DNA from: Pseudoduganella danionis
GTDB lineage: Bacteria; Pseudomonadota; Gammaproteobacteria; Burkholderiales; Burkholderiaceae_D
Length of the DNA: 64,000 nt
NCBI RefSeq assembly: GCF_009720775.1
Contig: NZ_WNKW01000001.1
Span: forward strand, 1,488,001-1,552,000
Direction of reading: 5' to 3'
Positions 7,872-17,261 of the stretch are shown here, one piece after another. Both the position numbers and the translations under genes were made by a program. The notes beneath the pieces were generated by a model. The model was given only the letters and a program-made list of their open reading frames with translations, did no database searches and was not told the origin of the DNA. Position 1 is the first letter of the stretch. The number at the start of each line of letters is the position of its first letter.

Positions 7872-9242
7872 TCAGCGGGCCGGCCCGACCCAGATGGTTT
7901 TGGTATTGGTAAATTCACGGGCACCGGCCGCACCCAGTTCGCGCCCATAGCCCGATTGCTTGATGCCGCCAAACGGCAGGCGGGCGTCCGATGCCACCAG
8001 GCCGTTGATGAACACCGCGCCGGCTTCGATACGGCGTGCGAGTTGATGGGCGCGTGCGATGTCGCCGCTCCACAGCGCCGCGCCGAGACCGAATTCAGTA
8101 GCATTGGCGAGTGCGATAGCCTGCTCGGCATCCTGAACGCGGATCACGGCAGCGACCGGACCAAAGGTTTCTTCGCTCGCTACCGCCATCTGCGGCGTAA
8201 CGTGATCGAGGATGGTAGGCGGGTAGAAGCAGCCGGCGCCAAACACTGGTGCACCACCGGTCAGTACCTTTGCTCCGGCAGCGACAGAGCGTTCGACCTG
8301 GCTGTGCAGATCGTTGACCAGACTAGGGCGTGCCAGCGGACCGATCGTGGTCTGCGGTAGCAGCGGATCGCCCATTACCAGTTCGCGCGTGGCCGCAGTA
8401 AACGCGGCGACGAAGGCATCGGCCACGCTGGCTTCAACGATGAAGCGCTTGGACGAGATGCAGCTTTGACCAGTGTTGCCGAAGCGTGCTTTAACGGCCG
8501 TTTTGGCCGCGGTGGCAATATCCGCATCGGCTAACACGATGAAGGGATCGGAGCCGCCGAGTTCGAGTACTTGCTTCTTCAGTACGCTACCAGCCTGGGC
8601 CGCAACCAGTTTGCCCACGGCGGTGGAACCGGTCAGTGTCACCGCAGCGATGCGCTCATCCTCGATAACAGCTTTAACGCGCCCCGCATCGATCAGCAGT
8701 ACGCCGACCAGACCAGCAGGAACGCCGGCATCGAGCATCAATTGCTGCAAGGCCAGTGCACACTGGGGCACGTTGTTGGCATGTTTGAGGATGGAACCAT
8801 TGCCGGCCACCAGTGCCGGAGCCAGGAAGCGGATAAACTGCCAGAACGGGTAGTTCCACGGCATGATGGCCAGCACCACGCCCAGCGGATCATAGGCGAT
8901 ATAGCTGTCACTGGCATTGCTGCTGACGGGCGTGTTGGCCAGATAGTCCGGTCCATGCTGGGCGTAATGATCACAGGTCCAGGCGCATTTCTCGATTTCG
9001 CCCTGGGCCTCGGCCAGCGGCTTACCCATTTCCAACGTGATGAGGCGCGCATATTGCTCGCGTCGCTCGCGCAGTAGGCGAGCAATGGCTGGCAGAATGG
9101 CGGCGCGACTTGCGATGTCGAGGCTGGCCCAATGGTGCTGGGCTTGGGCGGCGGCGCTCAGTGTCAGCTCGACGTGCGCATCACTGTGCTCGTCATAACG
9201 GGCCAGTTCAGCGCCTGTGGCAGGGTTGGTAGAACAGATCAT
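7872..9242 (-). CDS. NAD(P)-dependent aldehyde dehydrogenase, succinate-semialdehyde type
   Basis: The 456-residue enzyme oxidises an aldehyde to its acid with NAD(P). The start is set at ATG 9242 (MICSTNPATGAELARYDEH), as in short succinate-semialdehyde dehydrogenases; the open frame goes further up without conserved sequence. Visible motifs are MPWNYPFWQFIRFLAPAL, TGSTAVGK, the general base LELGGSDPFIVL, the catalytic cysteine in NTGQSCISSKRF, and EETFGPVAAV. It sits third from last in the cluster, 35 bp after the amidohydrolase gene, and may process a semialdehyde formed by the pathway. Confidence 0.9.
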   Translation of the reverse strand: MICSTNPATGAELARYDEHSDAHVELTLSAAAQAQHHWASLDIASRAAILPAIARLLRERREQYARLITLEMGKPLAEAQGEIEKCAWTCDHYAQHGPDYLANTPVSSNASDSYIAYDPLGVVLAIMPWNYPFWQFIRFLAPALVAGNGSILKHANNVPQCALALQQLMLDAGVPAGLVGVLLIDAGRVKAVIEDERIAAVTLTGSTAVGKLVAAQAGSVLKKQVLELGGSDPFIVLADADIATAAKTAVKARFGNTGQSCISSKRFIVEASVADAFVAAFTAATRELVMGDPLLPQTTIGPLARPSLVNDLHSQVERSVAAGAKVLTGGAPVFGAGCFYPPTILDHVTPQMAVASEETFGPVAAVIRVQDAEQAIALANATEFGLGAALWSGDIARAHQLARRIEAGAVFINGLVASDARLPFGGIKQSGYGRELGAAGAREFTNTKTIWVGPAR

Positions 9243-9277
9243 AGTGGGCTTTCGTGAATAGTCGTAGTGAAGGATGA

Positions 9278-10153
9278 TCAGGGGGCGAAGCCGAAGAGGG
9301 TCGCCGGGTTGTGGATCAGGATGGCGTCGCGCTGGGCGCCTTGGCGGGCCCATTGCGACAGCAAGCCCAGCGTGCGCGTCGCATCTTCGGCGCGGAAGGC
9401 TTCAATCCGCGCAAGGTTGCCATCACGCTGGGCCGAGCTACCGGTATGCGGCCAGTCCGACCCCCACAGCAGGCGATGCGGGGCCGCATTGATTAAGGTA
9501 CCAGCCAGCTCTGCCACAGATGCGTAATCAGGACCATCGCTGGCCACACGGTAGGGGGCCGACAGCTTGATGTACACGTTGCCGCTGGCTAGTAAATCCA
9601 GTAGCGCGGGTAAGGTGCTGGCGCGGCTGGCAGGATTGCTCTTCATTCCGCCGAAATGGTCGAGAATGACGCGGCAGGGTAGGGTGGCCAGCATAGGCGC
9701 TAATGCTGCGACGGTTGCGCCGTCCGCGTACAGCTGGATCAACCAGCCGAGAGGCGCGACTTTTTCTGCGGTCTGGCGCAAGGCCGCACTGATGCTGACG
9801 GCATCAGCCGATCCGGCTTCGACATTGAGCCTGACGCCACGTACGCCTTGCTGATGCAGACTCTCAAGCTGTAGTGGCGTAGTGCTGTCGGCATCGATCA
9901 CGGCAATGGCGCGAGCCTGTGCGCAGCCCAGCTGTTGCAGTGCGTCCAGCAGGCAGCGATTATCCGTACCGTAAGGGCTGGGCTGGATCAGCACGACCCG
10001 TGCCATGCCCAGCTTTTGCAGGTGCTGCCGGAGCTCCCCGACGCTGGCTGTCGCGGGAGTGTAGCTGCGCGGCAGTGCGTAGGGAAAACGGGCGGGGTCG
10101 AACACGTGCACGTGGCTGTCGCAGGCTAGTGTCATATTTGTTCCGTGGTTCAT
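9278..10153 (-). CDS. Amidohydrolase-2 family lactonase-like hydrolase
   Basis: The 291-residue TIM-barrel protein belongs to the family that includes 2-pyrone-4,6-dicarboxylate lactonase, 4-sulfomuconolactonase and galactarolactone isomerase. It shows CDSHVHVFDPARFPY at the N-terminus, GVRGVRLN, VILDHFGGM and LLWGSDWPHTG, the usual ligand and acid/base positions. A start at 10153 or at the ATG 18 bp further in (10135) are both possible; each has a GGAAC-like site. With the neighbouring dehydrogenases and the carrier, the likely task is opening a lactone or pyrone in a carboxylate pathway. Confidence 0.85.
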   Translation of the reverse strand: MNHGTNMTLACDSHVHVFDPARFPYALPRSYTPATASVGELRQHLQKLGMARVVLIQPSPYGTDNRCLLDALQQLGCAQARAIAVIDADSTTPLQLESLHQQGVRGVRLNVEAGSADAVSISAALRQTAEKVAPLGWLIQLYADGATVAALAPMLATLPCRVILDHFGGMKSNPASRASTLPALLDLLASGNVYIKLSAPYRVASDGPDYASVAELAGTLINAAPHRLLWGSDWPHTGSSAQRDGNLARIEAFRAEDATRTLGLLSQWARQGAQRDAILIHNPATLFGFAP

Positions 10154-10181
10154 CTTGAGTTCCGTGAAATCGCTTGGTGAA

Positions 10182-11492
10182 TTACTCTTTTTTTACCAGC
10201 AGCCAGAGCGTCGAACTGAGTGTGGCAGACAGTACAAGAATGCCGGCCATAGCCCAGATGCCGTAATTGAACGAGCCGGTCGCTTCCTTGAGCACTCCCA
10301 CCATGTACGGACCAGCGAAGCCGCCCATAGTGCCGATTGAGTTGATGAAAGCCAGTCCGCCAGCAGCGGCCGCCCCGGTCAGGAAGCCGGTCGGTATGGT
10401 CCAGAAGATGGCACGCGCTGAACTGATGGCAATCACGGCGATACTGATGCCGGTCATTTCCAGTGCAAAGGAACTGGTCTGGGTGGAGGCGAACAGGCCG
10501 ATAGCGCCCAGCAGGCAGGCCAGCAACAGATTGCCTATCTTGCGGCCGGAGCGATCCACTACGCGGGCCCAGAGCAGCATGCCGAAGATGGCGCCGATGT
10601 AGGGGATGGTCGAGAGAAAACCAACTTCTACGGTGGAGAAACCGCGTCCTTTGAGGATCAACGGCAGCCAGATGCCGATGCCGTAGGAACCCAGTACGAA
10701 GCCGAACTGGATGGCAGCCAGCAGCAAGACCCGGCCATCGGTGAGTGCGGCCCATACTGCCTTGCGAGGTTTGTCACGCGGCTCTTCTTCCAGCATGGCG
10801 ATCAGTTCGCGTCGCTCGTCGTCGCTGAGCCAGTGTGCCTGCTGTGGCGTATCGCGCAGATAGATCAACACGACGATGCCGATCAATGCGGCAGGCAGAC
10901 CCTGGATGAGGAACATCCATTGCCAGCCGGTGAGGTTGAGGATGCCGTTCATCTGCAGCAGATAAGCTGACATCGGGCCACCAATGACGGACGACAGCGG
11001 TACCCCCAGCATGAACAGGGCAAGTACCCGGGTGCGGTAGGCCGCAGGGAACCAGCAAGCCAGCAGATAGGTTACGCCGGGGAAGAAGCCGGCTTCGGCT
11101 ACCCCTAACAGAAAGCGCAGAATGTAGAACGAGGTCGGCCCCTGCACCAGCGCGGTGGCGGCAGCAGCGATGCCCCAGCTGATCATGATGCGGGCTAGCC
11201 AGCGGCGGGCACCATAGCGATACAGTGCCATATTGCTGGGGATTTCGAAGAAACAGTAGCCAGCAAATAAAACGCCGGCACCCCAGCCAAATTCGGTCGC
11301 GGTCAGCCCCAGATCCTTGTTCATGGTGATGGCGGCGAAGCCGACGCTGGTGCGGTCTATGTAATTGAAGATGAATGCCAGGATGAGCAGCGGCAGCAGG
11401 CGCCAGGCGTTCTTGCGAATGGCACTGCGGCGCACTGCCTCCTTGTCATAAGTGGGCAGCGTCTGCGCTGCCATAGGGGGATTCAGGTGCAT
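10182..11492 (-). CDS. MFS transporter, anion:cation symporter type
   Basis: This is a 436-residue inner-membrane carrier with about 12 hydrophobic segments. AFIFNYIDRTSVGFAAI near the start and the loop RYGARRWLARIMI, with GxAExGFFPGVTYLLACWFP, mark the anion:cation symporter branch (phthalate, glucarate and tartrate permeases). ATG 11492 is chosen because AAGGA precedes it and MHLNPPMAAQTLPTYDKEA is a normal cytosolic start. It is the first gene of the minus-strand cluster and faces the GntR regulator across about 230 bp. It probably imports an organic acid. Confidence 0.9.
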   Translation of the reverse strand: MHLNPPMAAQTLPTYDKEAVRRSAIRKNAWRLLPLLILAFIFNYIDRTSVGFAAITMNKDLGLTATEFGWGAGVLFAGYCFFEIPSNMALYRYGARRWLARIMISWGIAAAATALVQGPTSFYILRFLLGVAEAGFFPGVTYLLACWFPAAYRTRVLALFMLGVPLSSVIGGPMSAYLLQMNGILNLTGWQWMFLIQGLPAALIGIVVLIYLRDTPQQAHWLSDDERRELIAMLEEEPRDKPRKAVWAALTDGRVLLLAAIQFGFVLGSYGIGIWLPLILKGRGFSTVEVGFLSTIPYIGAIFGMLLWARVVDRSGRKIGNLLLACLLGAIGLFASTQTSSFALEMTGISIAVIAISSARAIFWTIPTGFLTGAAAAGGLAFINSIGTMGGFAGPYMVGVLKEATGSFNYGIWAMAGILVLSATLSSTLWLLVKKE

Positions 11493-11556
11493 CGTGAATT
11501 CCTTGTCTCGGTGTTGTGGTTGTGGTCCGTCGGGCTGATTAGCGTATCGGAATGAG

Positions 11557-11692
11557 TGGTATTTTAGTTGCGTAAAAAACCGCGTCAAATGGTTTTTTTG
11601 GTTGTTACAAAACAGCCGCAAATACCATTTTTGTGAATATTTCAGCGTTTTTTTACGGCATTTTCGTTCTCGAAAAACCACTAAATGGTATT
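11557..11692. promoter_or_regulatory. Repeated AAATGGTAT-type half-sites between the MFS and GntR genes
   Basis: Four related half-sites lie in the divergent promoter region: TGGTATTTT (11557-11565), AAATGGT (11587-11593), AAATACCATTT in inverse orientation (11620-11630) and AAATGGTAT (11683-11691). Inverted half-sites like these are usual for GntR/FCD regulators, and the neighbouring regulator is the natural binder. This is inference from repetition and position. Confidence 0.45.
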
Positions 11693-11724
11693 ATTTTGTT
11701 TTAAAAAACCATGGTGAGATTTTG

Positions 11725-12609
11725 ATGGTGCGCCGTATCGCCGACACACTCGTACTGCAGATTAAGCAAATGATTGCTGCCGAAGGCCTTGCGGCCGGGA
11801 CCCGACTAAGCGAGCGCGCTCTGGCTGAGCGCTTCCGTGTCTCGCGTACGCCGGTGCGCGAAGCGATACAGCGACTGGTGCGCGAAGGTCTGCTGGCGAC
11901 CAGTGAAGATGGTGCCCATAGAATATCGAGTGCTGGCGCCATGCTGGTGCAGTCGGGCGAAAAGCAGCTTGCGCCACCGGACCCGCTCGAGCAGGCCTAT
12001 TTTGCGATTGCCGAAGACAGGTTGGCAGGACAATTGCCGGAACGGGTGACGGAGAACGAATTTGCGCGGCGGTATGACATCAGCCGAGCGCAATTGGCTG
12101 CGGTCTTGCGCCGCATGGCGCAGGAGGGATGGATAGAACGTCTACCCGGTCATGGCTGGCGCTTTACCCCTATCCTGACGTCAGCGGCAACTTATGATCA
12201 GGGCTACCGCTTTCGTATCCTGATCGAAGCGGCTGGCATACTGGAGCCGACATTCAGTCTGAACCGTGCTGCACTGGAACGTTGCGAGCAGCAGCAGCGC
12301 ATGCTGCTGGAGCGGATTAATGAAGTTTCTGCGGCCGATATCTTTAATGCTAATACGCAGTTACACGAAGCCATTGCAGAATGCTCGGGCAACGTTTTCT
12401 TTATCGATTCGCTCAAGCGGCTCAATAGCCTGCGCCGCTTGATGGAATATCGTAAGACGTTTAACCGCGAAGCCAGTGCACGTCGCTGCCGCGAGCACCT
12501 GAGCCTGATCGAGTTGCTACTGACAGGGCAGCAGGAGGCTGCGGCAGACTTTATCCGCTTGCACTTGAGGGATGCCGCGCGTGAAAAATCGGCGCGCATA
12601 GATAGCTAG
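11725..12609 (+). CDS. GntR/FCD-family transcriptional regulator with a second winged-helix segment
   Basis: This 294-residue DNA-binding regulator starts at ATG 11725 (MVRRIADTLVLQIKQMIAAE). Residues 5-65 are a GntR winged helix (GTRLSERALAERFRVSRTPVREA). Residues 88-148 look like a second, GntR-like winged helix (ENEFARRYDISRAQLAAVLRRM), and about 155-285 is an FCD-type all-helical ligand domain (LHEAIAECSGN, LIELLLTGQ). It is transcribed away from the catabolic cluster and probably represses it until its carboxylate inducer binds. The double helix-turn-helix layout is less common than the usual single one. Confidence 0.87.
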   Translation: MVRRIADTLVLQIKQMIAAEGLAAGTRLSERALAERFRVSRTPVREAIQRLVREGLLATSEDGAHRISSAGAMLVQSGEKQLAPPDPLEQAYFAIAEDRLAGQLPERVTENEFARRYDISRAQLAAVLRRMAQEGWIERLPGHGWRFTPILTSAATYDQGYRFRILIEAAGILEPTFSLNRAALERCEQQQRMLLERINEVSAADIFNANTQLHEAIAECSGNVFFIDSLKRLNSLRRLMEYRKTFNREASARRCREHLSLIELLLTGQQEAAADFIRLHLRDAAREKSARIDS

Positions 12610-12746
12610 ATCTTATAGTTGGCAGGACCAGTCAAGCACTTTGAATCGCTATGAGTTCGGAAGCCTCGCGTGCCAAATGGCAAGGCGTGAATGGGGGGCG
12701 GCGAGCCGTTATAAAACTGGCGCCGATGGTAGCGGCTTAAGCCGCT

Positions 12747-13217
12747 TCAGACCAAACCTATCAGGCGCCCCAAAACAATGGTGGCAAACCAGACTAGCAG
12801 GGTCAGCGCTGCAATCGCGCGGGCAGGTTGTGCATCGGCTTGGGCTCTGAGCAGCAGCCACACTTGAATTAGACTGAGCGCGATCAACAGGACCAGCTTG
12901 GTACGGAAGACGGGGTTAGCCCAGAATTTCAATACGTCGGCAATGAACAGCCACAAGCCGCTGAGCAGGGCGATGCTGAGACCAGCGAGCAGGTAAGGCT
13001 GCAGGTTTCTGGCGATCTGTGCTGGCTGACTGGCGCGCAAGCCTAAGCCAATCAGCCGCAGGTTCAGTATCAGTGACGTGCCGAAAGCGAGCGCAAGACC
13101 AAGTAGATGGATGGTCATGAACGTTGCAAAGGTCCACGGATCGGCCTCATTAAAGCTGTGGGCGAGCGACGATTTAGCCAGCCAGTCGATGGCAGCAGGG
13201 TGAGTGGTCAGCGACAT
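12747..13217 (-). CDS. DUF6644-like four-helix membrane protein (copy 1)
   Basis: The 156-residue inner-membrane protein has about four hydrophobic segments (FMTIHLLGLALAFGTSLIL, LAGLSIALLSGLWLFIA, LVLLIALSLIQVWLLL and the C-terminal helix). The start is ATG 13217, behind TGAGGAA. It follows a related gene (13226) by 8 bp. The same kind of pair recurs at 25852 and 26366. Conserved features are a His in the second segment and the ending FGRxIxxY/V (LGRLIGLV here). The family has no assigned function; heme or quinone binding is only a thought. Confidence 0.75.
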   Translation of the reverse strand: MSLTTHPAAIDWLAKSSLAHSFNEADPWTFATFMTIHLLGLALAFGTSLILNLRLIGLGLRASQPAQIARNLQPYLLAGLSIALLSGLWLFIADVLKFWANPVFRTKLVLLIALSLIQVWLLLRAQADAQPARAIAALTLLVWFATIVLGRLIGLV

Positions 13218-13225
13218 GGGGTTCC

Positions 13226-13714
13226 TCAGATGTAGAATGCGATCAGCCGGCCCGCAATCAGGATTCCGGCCCATAAGATGAGCGAAGACGCTCCGGCGAA
13301 GCGGGCTTGCCACGGCAGTGTGGCACTGCTGCTCCATTCCGCATGGCGCGAGAAGTTGTAGTGCCAGTAGCCGATATTCGCGGCGGCAAGCAGCAGCAAG
13401 GCGAGTTTGGCCTGTAATAAGGGGTTGAGCCAGATCTTGCCAGCCTGCGGCAGGAACAGGCCGATACCGGTCGGGAATACCAGCAGCGCACCGGTGATGG
13501 TAAGCGGCAGAATCTGACGCTGCAGCACATCGAGGCCAACGTCGGAAAACACCACACCCAGCAAACGCAAGTCGACTACGGCAATGCTGCCTGCTAGTAG
13601 CAGCACGCCGACGATGTGGATCACGTCGAGTGCGGAAAATAGATTCAGTGACTCGCCGATAATGAGGCTGACAGGTAGGGCAGCTACTTCATTGAAAAAC
13701 TCGCCTAATGGCAT
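13226..13714 (-). CDS. DUF6644-like four-helix membrane protein (copy 2)
   Basis: The 162-residue inner-membrane protein starts at ATG 13714 behind AGGAGTTCAC. It shows IGESLNLFSALDVIHIVGVLLL, DLRLLGVVF and the closing AGRLIAFYI that match its neighbour and the pair at 25852/26366. The His in VIHIVGVL aligns with the His of HLLGLA in the relatives. It lies directly after the TonB-dependent receptor gene on the same strand, so receptor and membrane proteins are probably one transcript. Function is unknown. Confidence 0.75.
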   Translation of the reverse strand: MPLGEFFNEVAALPVSLIIGESLNLFSALDVIHIVGVLLLAGSIAVVDLRLLGVVFSDVGLDVLQRQILPLTITGALLVFPTGIGLFLPQAGKIWLNPLLQAKLALLLLAAANIGYWHYNFSRHAEWSSSATLPWQARFAGASSLILWAGILIAGRLIAFYI

Positions 13715-13795
13715 GTGAACTCCTGGACTGTGAATGCGTGCAACTGGCCGGCGTGATACGTGCCGGCCAGCCACCTTTTGCCGTGATAGACGCGC

Positions 13796-16423
13796 TTAGA
13801 ACTTGTAATTGAGCGTCGCGACATACTGGCTGCCAATATCGGCACCGAGCGGTCCGCTGGTATCGAAGGCATACTGGTACTGGGCTTTCGAGGCGTTGGT
13901 GCGCGAAATATCCGGCACGCGGCGGGCACCCTGGTTGAAGAGGTTGGCGACAGAGAACTTGGCATCAAACCCATTGCCGAGATTCCAGCCTAGCGTCACA
14001 TCTGTGGTCCACAGCTTGCCCGCATCCCATTCACCGCTGGTCGGCAGGCCCTGCGCGGCATTGTCGGCATTGGTCCAGAAGCGGCGTACCTTGCCGATGC
14101 GGGTTTCACGCACATCGATCGAATATGCCCCGCGCTTGTAGGCAATATCGAGCACCTGTTTGTCGCGCGGCGCCAGATACAGGGTGTTCTGCTGATTGGT
14201 CAGCGATAGCGTGGAGATATTCGGCAATCCCTGCAGTTTGGCCGGCACACCGGAGAGGCGGGTAAATGCGCTGGAATTGAAATTCGCTGCGAAGTTCCAC
14301 TTCAACACGCCCGTGCCCAGCTTTTGCTTGCCATCCAGCGTCAGATCGACACCCCGGCTACGTACATCGCCCACGTCGGTGAAGTAGTGCGCAGTCAGGC
14401 CGTTGCCGGGTTGGGGGATCGCCAGTCCTGCGGCGGTAAAGTAACTTTGCAGGATGGCCAACTGGGACGGACTGAGCACGGCACCAGTGGCATCGCGGAA
14501 CTGGCCGTCGCTGTTGGTGCGGTCCAGACCCACGTTGGCAGAGGTGCCCAGCGTATGCTGGACTTCGGTCTGATAGAAGTCGATAGCGTAGTTGAACTGC
14601 GTCGCGACATCACCGGTAACGCCCAGCGTAAAGCCTTTGGCCTTTTCGGGTGCCAGCGGAACTGCGCCCAGTGCCTGTCCTGCTGCCGAATCCGGCCGTA
14701 CCAGCGATGAGATCAGGCCATTCGGGCGTCCGGAAGTGTTGCTGAACGAGACAGTCTGCAATGCCGGTGCGTGGAAGCCGTTGCTGGCAGTGCCGCGCAG
14801 GGCGAAGGCAGGGCTGAAATCGTAGCGGGTGGAGAGCTTGCCGATCAGGCCGCTGCTGCCGAAGTCGGAATAGTGTTCGCCGCGCAGGCCGGCATCGACA
14901 AACCACGCGTCGGTCACGTTGCTGCCGGCACCGGCATACGCGGAATAGCTATGGCGTTTGGTGTCCGCAGCGTCGCGCGGCAGATAGCCGGGCAGCGACT
15001 GGGCGCCGCCGCTACCAGCGCCGCCATCGCCGGGGATTACGCCCAGATAGGCATTCGGCTCGCCCGGCTTGAGCTGGCTATGTTCCTGACTGTATTCGAG
15101 GCCCAGCGACAGGTTGAGCGGCTTGGCGGTCCAGCTGGTCGCCACGCTGCGGGTCAGGTCCAGCGTATTGGTCCACAGCGAATAGCCGTTCTGGCCGATG
15201 TAGAAATCCGTCTGGCCGGACGAGGCAGGTAATGCATAGTTGGCCGAGTGCACGGTATAGACATCCACCTTGTCACGTCCATAATTGCTGCTCAAGTCCC
15301 AGTTCCAGCCGGCCAAGTTGCCGCGCAGTCCGGCGACTAGCTGCGCTTCGTGATCGGACGTGGATTCCTGCGGCGTATAGCCGTCTGGGTAGTAGCCGAA
15401 CCAGCCGTTGTTACGGGCCAGAGTATTGCTGTAGATAGCGTACGGACTGCGGAAGTTCTGTGCCGAGTAGGCGCGTCTATCCGTGTAGGTGGCGAAGCTG
15501 TAGGCGCTCAGATCGCCACCGAGATCATATTCGGCGTTATAGCCGACGCTGCTGGTACGTACATCCAGTTTCTGGCCGCTATTCTTCCACGGTGCGTTGT
15601 CGCGCGTAGCCTCCTTGGGGTTGATGCTGGCACCAGCCGGCAGGGAATTGTTCGGTCCCAGCGAGGTGGAAAGCGTGCTGTCGGCCTTGATGGCGGGGTA
15701 ATACAGATAGCTGGTATTGAGTGGCGAACTACGTACCGCCGGCTTCTGTTTGCTTAGCTGGGCGAACAGGCTGACAAAGCCGCGGTCGTCGAGCGCAAAG
15801 CCCTTATCGGCCGTAAAGCTGCGGTTGTCGCCATCGCCTTTGCTGGTGGCGCCAGCTTTGACGGACAGGTTGCCACCCTGGGCGTTGCGTTTGAGGATGA
15901 CGTTGACGGTGCCGGCAATGGCGGCCGAGCCATACAGTGCGGAAGCGCCATCGCGCAGCACCTCTACGTGATCAATTGCACTGATGGGTATCAGTCCCAG
16001 ATCGACCGCGGCGGAGCCGGCGAAACCGTTCTCGCTGACCACTGCGGTGGTATTACGGCGTTTGCCGTTGATCAGCACCAGCGTATAGGAAGGCGAGAGG
16101 TTGCGCTGCTGTACACCCAGCACAATACTGCCCAGATCGGGCTGGGGCGACTGCCCCGGCAAACTAAACGAAGGAATCAGCGTGGTCAGCGCACCGAGCA
16201 GATTGCTGGCGCCGCTGTTGGCCAGATCTTCCTGCGTCAGCACATCGATGGGCGAGGCACTGTTTTCGACCGTGCGTCCGCCCGCGCGCGAGCCGGTCAC
16301 GACGACCACGCTGGCAGCATCGCTAACGTCGGCGGCCTGAGCAGGTGCAATCAGGGCGCAAGACACGGCGAGCGCCAGCGTATTGAACGGAAGGTTGGGG
16401 TGCTTGCTCTTGTTTGAACTCAT
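13796..16423 (-). CDS. TonB-dependent outer-membrane receptor (module 1)
   Basis: This is an outer-membrane active transporter of about 875 residues. The signal region is SKHPNLPFNTLALAVSCALIAPAQA; the plug shows VVVVTGSRAGG, SPIDVLTQEDLANSG, YTLVLINGKRRN and VEVLRDGASALYGSAAIAG, and the barrel ends in a terminal phenylalanine (YVATLNYKF). I prefer ATG 16423 (MSSNKSKH) because GGAAAA precedes it; an ATG five codons earlier is possible. It resembles the receptor at 28572 in plug wording, and both sit beside a DUF6152 gene and exported GDTLVV proteins. The substrate is unknown. Confidence 0.92.
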   Translation of the reverse strand: MSSNKSKHPNLPFNTLALAVSCALIAPAQAADVSDAASVVVVTGSRAGGRTVENSASPIDVLTQEDLANSGASNLLGALTTLIPSFSLPGQSPQPDLGSIVLGVQQRNLSPSYTLVLINGKRRNTTAVVSENGFAGSAAVDLGLIPISAIDHVEVLRDGASALYGSAAIAGTVNVILKRNAQGGNLSVKAGATSKGDGDNRSFTADKGFALDDRGFVSLFAQLSKQKPAVRSSPLNTSYLYYPAIKADSTLSTSLGPNNSLPAGASINPKEATRDNAPWKNSGQKLDVRTSSVGYNAEYDLGGDLSAYSFATYTDRRAYSAQNFRSPYAIYSNTLARNNGWFGYYPDGYTPQESTSDHEAQLVAGLRGNLAGWNWDLSSNYGRDKVDVYTVHSANYALPASSGQTDFYIGQNGYSLWTNTLDLTRSVATSWTAKPLNLSLGLEYSQEHSQLKPGEPNAYLGVIPGDGGAGSGGAQSLPGYLPRDAADTKRHSYSAYAGAGSNVTDAWFVDAGLRGEHYSDFGSSGLIGKLSTRYDFSPAFALRGTASNGFHAPALQTVSFSNTSGRPNGLISSLVRPDSAAGQALGAVPLAPEKAKGFTLGVTGDVATQFNYAIDFYQTEVQHTLGTSANVGLDRTNSDGQFRDATGAVLSPSQLAILQSYFTAAGLAIPQPGNGLTAHYFTDVGDVRSRGVDLTLDGKQKLGTGVLKWNFAANFNSSAFTRLSGVPAKLQGLPNISTLSLTNQQNTLYLAPRDKQVLDIAYKRGAYSIDVRETRIGKVRRFWTNADNAAQGLPTSGEWDAGKLWTTDVTLGWNLGNGFDAKFSVANLFNQGARRVPDISRTNASKAQYQYAFDTSGPLGADIGSQYVATLNYKF

Positions 16424-16658
16424 CTCGGTGTTTTCCATTGCTAGTTGGTCGAAAACCCGATTCTGTCCGCTGCGCTATTTGATGTCGAAGAATAAATCAG
16501 CAGAATGATATGAGGTGCTGCCGCTTAAGCTAATTACAATTCTGGTGATCCTGTCAGTTCGAACCGATCCTTATATTCATTGAGCTACTTGCATAGCAGA
16601 CGAAAAAAAGGCCGGCATAGTTGTATGCTGGCCCGTGCTGGATTTCCATTCTCTCCGA

Positions 16659-17102
16659 TTAGCTGCTGGCATCCTTCTGCGCTTCGGCCGGCTTGATGTC
16701 GCCGGGGCCGCCATCACCTTCGGTACCGCCATTGATAACGCGGCCATCCGGCAACGTGACGATGCGACCATCGATCAGACGCACGCCGGGCTTCTTGACC
16801 AGATAGCCGTCGACGACGAGCGTGTCGCCAATTTTCACATCGCCTTTTTTGAAACCGCGGCGTGACAGTGCTCCCGGTCCTGCACCTTCTACGGCCCAGT
16901 TGTAGGTCACGCCTTTGCTGTCGACCACGTCGAGGTAGAAATAGCTGTGCGGATTGGTCCAGTCCACCTTGGTCAGCGTGCCTTTCAGGCGGATCGGTTT
17001 GCTGGCATCGAACAGTGCGGCAAACGAATGGTGGGCCCATGTCACGGGACTGATGGTGAGGGCTGCTAGCAGCAGTGCTGTACACGAAATTTTTTTCTTC
17101 AT
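16659..17102 (-). CDS. Exported DUF6152 protein (copy 1)
   Basis: This is a 147-residue secreted protein. ATG 17102 follows GGAGATCTC, and the signal peptide KKKISCTALLLAALTISPVTWA is cleaved just before HHSFAALFD, the family hallmark with its two histidines at the mature N-terminus. The body reads LKGTLTKVDWTNPHSYFYLDV, like an OB-type beta barrel. The C-terminus is rich in Gly and acidic residues. It shares strand and surroundings with the TonB receptor and is divergent from the two exported genes at 17262 and 18242. The other copy is at 32947. Function is unknown; the HH start might hold a metal. Confidence 0.85.
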   Translation of the reverse strand: MKKKISCTALLLAALTISPVTWAHHSFAALFDASKPIRLKGTLTKVDWTNPHSYFYLDVVDSKGVTYNWAVEGAGPGALSRRGFKKGDVKIGDTLVVDGYLVKKPGVRLIDGRIVTLPDGRVINGGTEGDGGPGDIKPAEAQKDASS

Positions 17103-17261
17103 GAGATCTCCAATAGCGGTAAGTGCGAGCACAGCTTACATGCAAAAAGCACGCTGACCAAACGCGCACTTATGATATGGATATGCAATAAACTTATTGG
17201 ACGCAGGACAGGCTAGCTGGCAAATTGGGCGCTTCTTCAATCAGCCCAGCAAGAGGAGGCT

